DNA of 64,000 nucleotides, taken from the NCBI RefSeq assembly GCF_010725885.1, contig NZ_AP022600.1, positions 2,604,001 to 2,668,000 on the forward strand, read 5' to 3'. The notes below the pieces were generated by a model. The model had not been told where the DNA came from. It did no database searches and saw only the letters and a program-made list of their open reading frames with translations. Source of the DNA: Mycolicibacterium tokaiense (GTDB lineage: Bacteria; Actinomycetota; Actinomycetes; Mycobacteriales; Mycobacteriaceae). This document shows positions 60,236 to 64,000 of the stretch, in pieces. Position 1 is the stretch's first letter. Each line of letters opens with the position of its first letter. The position numbers and the translations under genes were made by a program.

Positions 60236-62509
60236 TCAGTCGTCCACCGACATGACCGTCGTCACGCGGTGAACTGCGAAGTCACGGACCCGCCCGGACG
60301 CCGGATCGAAGGCCATCAACTGACCGCCGCGCACCGAGATGGGGGACACCACCCGCTGCGTCGCCACCCCGGCGGCGTCGATGTAACCGATCACCACCGA
60401 CTGCTGGCGGTGCGCGGCCTGCTGCAGCAACGCCATGGCCCGCGCCGGCTCCACCCGGTCGCCGTTCGACCCGGGCAGGGGCAGCGCCACCACCTTGCGC
60501 AGGATGGCGACCACGGCGGCCAGGGTGTCCCGGTTGGGCGCGCTCGGCAGCGGCCGGAAGAACCGCCGGTGCGCAGGCGTGGGCACCCGGGCACCACGGG
60601 CCCGCAGATCGACGATCGCCCCCGAGGCATCCTCGGCCGCCGGCGCCAACCCGGCGCCGCGCAGCACCGCCAGCACCTCGGAGATCGGGGCCAGTGACAC
60701 CGCCACCGTGGGAGCCACCTGGCGCAACTCCAACTGCGCTGCCCCCGGCAAGGCAACGGCCTGCGCCAACAGAGAGGGATCCTCACAGCGGATGAATGAC
60801 GAGGCCATCCCGATCCGCAGCTGGCCGTGCCGGCGCGCCACATCGTCGATGAGGTACGTCAACCCTTGCGGGACAGGCGTTTTCGAATGCCGGCCGAAGA
60901 ACGTGTGCAAAGCGGCGGCGGACTGGCCGGTGTCCAGGGCTCGCCGGATGGTCTGCTCGCTGATCCGGTACACCATCGCCGCCCCGGCCGACTCCACCGT
61001 GGCCACCACGGCCAGCGCGTCGGCCAGGTCGCGCTCCAGCGGACCCGGCACCACGACGGTCAGATCGGCCTGCACCAGGAAGTAGTCGATCGGCGGTGGC
61101 AACACCGTGTTCATCGCCACCACGGCGGCGTCGGCGGCATCCTCGCGCGAGCGGTCGATCAGCACCCGGCTGGGCGAGGTGATGGCGCCGCGGCCCAGCA
61201 GCCCCAGCGCGTGCGCCTCCTCCAACAACTGGCCGACCGGTTCGGGCTGCAGCCGCACCGACCAGCGCGGGCGCCGCCAGATCATCGCCCGCGACGCCGA
61301 GGCGGCGTCCACGCCCGCACCCGCGGGCATCGCGGCGAGCACACTCAGCAGCAGCTGGCGGTCCAGGGGAGCGGCCGTGGAATACAGTGCGTCCGACAAT
61401 GCCGCGTACGGCTTGCCGTCTGGTCCGCGGTGGCCGATGAGGCTGGGCCGGGCCGGCAGGGTGAGCCAGGCGGTGGCGATCAGCTCCCACCGCTGCGCCA
61501 GCGGCGACTCGGTGAACCGGTCGGCGCTGACGGTCGGTGCCCAGTACGGGCCGTTGCCGTCCTCCGGGTCCGGATCGGGCATGCCGCTGGCCATCAGCCC
61601 GGCGGCTGCCGCGAGTTCCAGGAGCAGAGCCAGCCGCGACTCGCCGATGCCGGTGAGCTTCGTCAGCCGCTTCATGTCCCGAACCCCGAGCCCGCCGCTG
61701 CGCAGCTCCGGGATGGGGGTGGCACCGAGCGTCTCGAGCAGCACGTCGATGTCGCGCATCAGGTCGATGACCGCGCCGGCGGCCACCGCGTCGACGTCGG
61801 CGCCGGTGTTGCTGGTCACCGTCGGTTCGGGTGCCACCAGGTGCAGCGGCCCCGGTTCCTCGCCGCGCATCACCTGGCCGACCTGGCGGGGCAGGATCAC
61901 CGTTTCGTCGTCCACCTGGCGCAGCAGCCCGGCCGCGAGCAGGCGCGGTACCGGGCGGTCGGCGGGAGCGCCGGGGGCGGCGTCGCGGGTGCGCCCGACG
62001 GGGGAGCCGTCGAGCAGGCGGTCCAACAGGTCGCGCTGGGGACCGTCGAGCCCGTCGAGCAACTCGGTGATCTCCGCCGAGGTCCGCGTCGGGTCTTCGA
62101 GGATGACCTGGCCGGGATACCACGGCAGCCCGGCGGCCGCTTCGGCCGACACCCGCACCAGCGGGTCACCCCAGGCCAGCGCCCGGTCGCGGAGGTCATC
62201 GAGGGCCTCGACCACCACGACCTCCGGTGCCCGGTCCCGCACCAGCTCGATCAGCTTGGTGACCGGTACCGGCTCGGTGTCGGCCTGCAGCACCAGCAGG
62301 GCGTCGAGCACCGCCAGCCGCAGGAAATCCAGCTCGTCGGTGGCAGCCTTGACCGACTGCCGGGCCTGTGCGCGGGCAGCGAGTGCCGAGATGCTGCCGG
62401 GCGCCGGCTGGGCGAGGTCCGGCCGCAGTTCCAGCAGTCGGATGAGCCGCTCGTCCGGCAGTTCGGCCAGCCAGGCGCCGAGCGGAACGCCTGGGGTGTG
62501 CTTGGTCAT
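60236..62509 (-). CDS. Helicase-associated protein of the Rv0862c family, with WYL-like C-terminus
   Basis: A 757-residue protein. The body contains an XPB-associated (Helicase_C_3-like) region (about residues 480-620, including [53 protein letters not shown]), which is known from Rv0862c. The last 60 residues ([50 protein letters not shown]) read like a WYL domain, a ligand- or nucleic-acid-sensing module. Length fits the Rv0862c family (about 756). The ATG at 62509 is chosen over upstream in-frame codons on that basis. It lies directly upstream of ercc3 on the same strand. Confidence 0.9.
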   Translation of the reverse strand: MTKHTPGVPLGAWLAELPDERLIRLLELRPDLAQPAPGSISALAARAQARQSVKAATDELDFLRLAVLDALLVLQADTEPVPVTKLIELVRDRAPEVVVVEALDDLRDRALAWGDPLVRVSAEAAAGLPWYPGQVILEDPTRTSAEITELLDGLDGPQRDLLDRLLDGSPVGRTRDAAPGAPADRPVPRLLAAGLLRQVDDETVILPRQVGQVMRGEEPGPLHLVAPEPTVTSNTGADVDAVAAGAVIDLMRDIDVLLETLGATPIPELRSGGLGVRDMKRLTKLTGIGESRLALLLELAAAAGLMASGMPDPDPEDGNGPYWAPTVSADRFTESPLAQRWELIATAWLTLPARPSLIGHRGPDGKPYAALSDALYSTAAPLDRQLLLSVLAAMPAGAGVDAASASRAMIWRRPRWSVRLQPEPVGQLLEEAHALGLLGRGAITSPSRVLIDRSREDAADAAVVAMNTVLPPPIDYFLVQADLTVVVPGPLERDLADALAVVATVESAGAAMVYRISEQTIRRALDTGQSAAALHTFFGRHSKTPVPQGLTYLIDDVARRHGQLRIGMASSFIRCEDPSLLAQAVALPGAAQLELRQVAPTVAVSLAPISEVLAVLRGAGLAPAAEDASGAIVDLRARGARVPTPAHRRFFRPLPSAPNRDTLAAVVAILRKVVALPLPGSNGDRVEPARAMALLQQAAHRQQSVVIGYIDAAGVATQRVVSPISVRGGQLMAFDPASGRVRDFAVHRVTTVMSVDD

Positions 62510-62565
62510 CGTTGACCAGCGTAAAACAGGTTCTTGTGCGCGCCATTCCTTCATCACCTGTCAGA

Positions 62566-62754
62566 ATGGCTTCCGTGGCTGACAAGAAGAAGTACGTCGA
62601 CAACGGCTGGCCCGAGGTGGGACCCGACGACCACGCGGTCAGTGAGCTGGTCTCCGACCGCACCGGATCGCTGTCACCGTTCGGTGACCTGGAGTTTCCG
62701 CTGCCTCTGTCGGAGATTCCCTACGTCCACCCGGTCACCGTCGTCAACAAGTAG
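62566..62754 (+). CDS. Short conserved mycobacterial protein (Rv0863 position)
   Basis: A 62-residue protein ([28 protein letters not shown]), acidic and proline-rich, with no recognised domain. It occupies the position of Rv0863 between the divergent helicase-associated gene and moaC. The ATG at 62566 is listed; GTG 62575 is possible. Its TAG stop overlaps the moaC GTG start by one base, so it may be coupled to the molybdopterin genes. Confidence 0.72.
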   Translation: MASVADKKKYVDNGWPEVGPDDHAVSELVSDRTGSLSPFGDLEFPLPLSEIPYVHPVTVVNK

Positions 62755-63239
62755 TGGTACGCGGCAGCGGCTCCACCCCGCTCTCGCACCTCGATGAGCG
62801 AGGTGCGGCACACATGGTCGACGTCTCGGACAAAGCGGCCACCAACCGCGTGGCGGTTGCGGCCGGGACCCTGCGCACCACCGCCGAGGTGGTCGGGCTG
62901 ATCTCCTCGGGTGGGCTGCCCAAGGGCGACGCCCTGGCGACCGCCCGGGTGGCCGGCATCCTGGCCGCCAAACGCACCAGCGACCTCATCCCGCTGTGCC
63001 ACCACCTGGCGCTCAGCGGCGTGGACATCGAGTTCGCGGTGGGCGCCGAGCAGATCGACATCACCGCCACGGTCAAGACCACCGACCGCACCGGCGTCGA
63101 GATGGAAGCACTGACTGCGGTCAGCGTGGCCGCGTTGACGGTCTACGACATGATCAAGGCGGTCGATCCCGCGGGCAGCATCCACGATGTCCGGGTGCTG
63201 AGCAAGACCGGCGGCCGCACCGGAACCTGGACCCGGTGA
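62754..63239 (+). CDS. moaC: Cyclic pyranopterin monophosphate synthase MoaC
   Basis: A 161-residue MoaC. LSHLDERGAAHMVDVSDKAATNRVAVAAG near the N-terminus, the AGILAAKRTSDLIPLCHHLAL catalytic segment (about residues 67-87), GVEMEALTAVSVAALTVYDMIKAVD and a C-terminal LLSKTGGR-type motif (RVLSKTGGRTG) are all present. It converts 3',8-cyclo-GTP to cyclic pyranopterin monophosphate in molybdenum-cofactor synthesis. It corresponds to moaC2 (Rv0864) by context. The stop overlaps the mog start (GTGA). Confidence 0.95.
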   Translation: MVRGSGSTPLSHLDERGAAHMVDVSDKAATNRVAVAAGTLRTTAEVVGLISSGGLPKGDALATARVAGILAAKRTSDLIPLCHHLALSGVDIEFAVGAEQIDITATVKTTDRTGVEMEALTAVSVAALTVYDMIKAVDPAGSIHDVRVLSKTGGRTGTWTR

Positions 63240-63715
63240 CGCGCACCGCGGCGGTGGTGATCGCCTCGACGCGGGCGGCCAGTGGGGTCTACGACGACCG
63301 GACCGGCCCCCTGATCTCGGATTGGCTGCTGCAGCAAGGCTTTTCGGTGCCCGGCGTGCAGGTGGTGCCCGACGGTGATCCGGTGGGCGCCGCCCTGCGC
63401 GCTGCGGTGGCTGCGGGTGCCGATCTGGTGATCACCTCCGGCGGCACCGGCATCTCTCCCACTGACGCCACTCCCGCCCAGACGCTGGCGGTGCTGGACT
63501 ACGAGATCCCGGGACTGGCGGACGCCATCCGGCGCTCGGGGCTGCCCAAGGTACCCACCTCGGTGCTCTCCCGCGGCGTCTGCGGCGTGGCGGGCCGGAC
63601 GTTGATCGTGAACCTGCCGGGCTCGCCGGGCGGGGTGCGCGACGGTCTCGGCGTGCTGGCCGACGTGGTGCACCATGCGCTGGATCAGCTTGCGGGGAAG
63701 GACCATTCACGATGA
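63236..63715 (+). CDS. mog: Molybdopterin adenylyltransferase-like protein (Mog/MoaB)
   Basis: A 159-residue MoCF-fold protein. [36 protein letters not shown] (about residues 64-99) is the molybdopterin-binding signature, and [16 protein letters not shown] is the second conserved loop. It adenylates molybdopterin before molybdate insertion. GTG 63236 overlaps moaC by 4 bases, and the stop overlaps moaE by 4. It is orthologous in context to Rv0865. Confidence 0.93.
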   Translation: MTRTAAVVIASTRAASGVYDDRTGPLISDWLLQQGFSVPGVQVVPDGDPVGAALRAAVAAGADLVITSGGTGISPTDATPAQTLAVLDYEIPGLADAIRRSGLPKVPTSVLSRGVCGVAGRTLIVNLPGSPGGVRDGLGVLADVVHHALDQLAGKDHSR

Positions 63716-64000
63716 CGGTCAAGGTGGTGCGTGCGGCGCTGACCGAGACGCCGATCTCCCTGACCGAACACGAGCAGCTGGTGGCCCACGAGGCCGCGGG
63801 CGCGGTGGTGGGGTTCGCCGGAGTGGTCCGGGACCACGATGGCGGCCGCGGGGTGTTGCGGCTGGAGTACTCGGCACATCCCAGTGCGGGCCAGACCATG
63901 GCCGAGGTGCTCGACGAGATCGCCGGTTCGGCCGCCGGTGTGCGGGCCATCGCAGCCAGCCACCGGGTGGGGCCACTGGCCATCGGCGACGCGGCCCTGG
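63712..64000 (+). CDS. moaE: Molybdopterin synthase catalytic subunit MoaE (C-terminus beyond window)
   Basis: Partial: 96 complete codons are visible from the ATG at 63712, and the frame is still open at the window end. [39 protein letters not shown] matches the MoaE core (GAxxxFxGxVRxxxxGxxVxxLxYEAY), and [12 protein letters not shown] follows. MoaE with MoaD inserts two sulfurs into precursor Z. It corresponds to moaE2 (Rv0866). It is coupled to mog through ATGA. Confidence 0.92.
   Translation, partial: MTVKVVRAALTETPISLTEHEQLVAHEAAGAVVGFAGVVRDHDGGRGVLRLEYSAHPSAGQTMAEVLDEIAGSAAGVRAIAASHRVGPLAIGDAAL

Noticed and set aside
60827..62582. Two long plus-strand frames (562 and 491 codons)
   Set aside because: They are antisense to the Rv0862c-type gene, which has the expected length and conserved context.

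Overview
The window is high-GC actinobacterial DNA and most likely comes from a rapidly growing Mycobacterium (Mycolicibacterium). The strongest clue is the right-hand half. It carries fadA, fadB, an XPB/ERCC3 helicase, its helicase-associated partner, a short conserved protein and moaC-mog-moaE. That is the order and orientation of M. tuberculosis Rv0859-Rv0866, interrupted here by about 11.4 kb. F420-type luciferase-like oxidoreductases, many SDRs and many TetR regulators fit the same assignment. I see no tRNA, rRNA, insertion sequence, phage gene or CRISPR array, and no gene-free stretch longer than about 210 bases.

Region 1 (1-8.6 kb) is a divergent, IclR-controlled catabolic cluster. Leftward, a tightly overlapping operon encodes an isocitrate-lyase-superfamily C-C lyase, a LeuC/LeuD-like hydro-lyase pair, a flavin reductase and an epimerase-like protein cut by the window edge. 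Rightward are IclR, a GlcG/HbpS-family protein, a luciferase-family monooxygenase, an SDR and a complete RibBA. Two matching operator-like dyads lie in opposite orientation in the shared promoter region. Region 2 (8.6-16.4 kb) has a GntR regulator divergent from an MHS-type MFS transporter, a crotonase lacking both usual glutamates, an acyl-CoA ligase, a 3-hydroxyisobutyryl-CoA-hydrolase-like crotonase, a thiolase and an SDR. This looks like uptake, CoA activation and beta-oxidation-like breakdown of a carboxylic acid.

Region 3 (16.4-24.3 kb) has a carboxymuconolactone-decarboxylase/AhpD-like gene divergent from a LacI regulator across a perfect 24-bp palindrome. It continues with ALDH, GntR and VOC genes divergent from a 2-oxoacid dehydrogenase made of a fused E1(alpha-beta) and an E2. 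Region 4 (24.3-36.2 kb) has a PRISE-type reductase and then an eight-gene leftward operon. That operon holds a Tat-lipoprotein binding protein, an RbsA-like ATPase, an RbsC-like permease, three SDRs, a butanediol-dehydrogenase-like MDR enzyme and an M24-fold protein with one metal-ligand Asp replaced by Cys. An XRE-cupin regulator and an L-2-hydroxyglutarate-oxidase-like gene lie divergent to it.

Region 5 (36.2-43.6 kb) is a run of small regulator/enzyme modules: SDR with an MmyB-type regulator, TetR with SDR, MarR with RidA, TetR with a luciferase-like oxidoreductase, and a flavin reductase next to an old yellow enzyme. Several have clear palindromic operators. Region 6 (43.7-64 kb) has fadA-fadB ended by a perfect hairpin, then the accessory insert (FAD monooxygenase/TetR, F420 oxidoreductase, VOC, MFS, DUF2855, TRIC channel, GreA-like factor, DadA, PucR). 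The conserved ercc3, Rv0862c-like, Rv0863-like and moaC-mog-moaE genes follow; moaE is cut by the window edge.

The best candidates for an undescribed system are the IclR cluster, which joins flavin supply, FMNH2 oxygenation and alkylmalate-type hydration/cleavage, and the ABC-importer operon with four oxidoreductases and a metal-site-altered M24 protein. Their substrates cannot be read from sequence alone.
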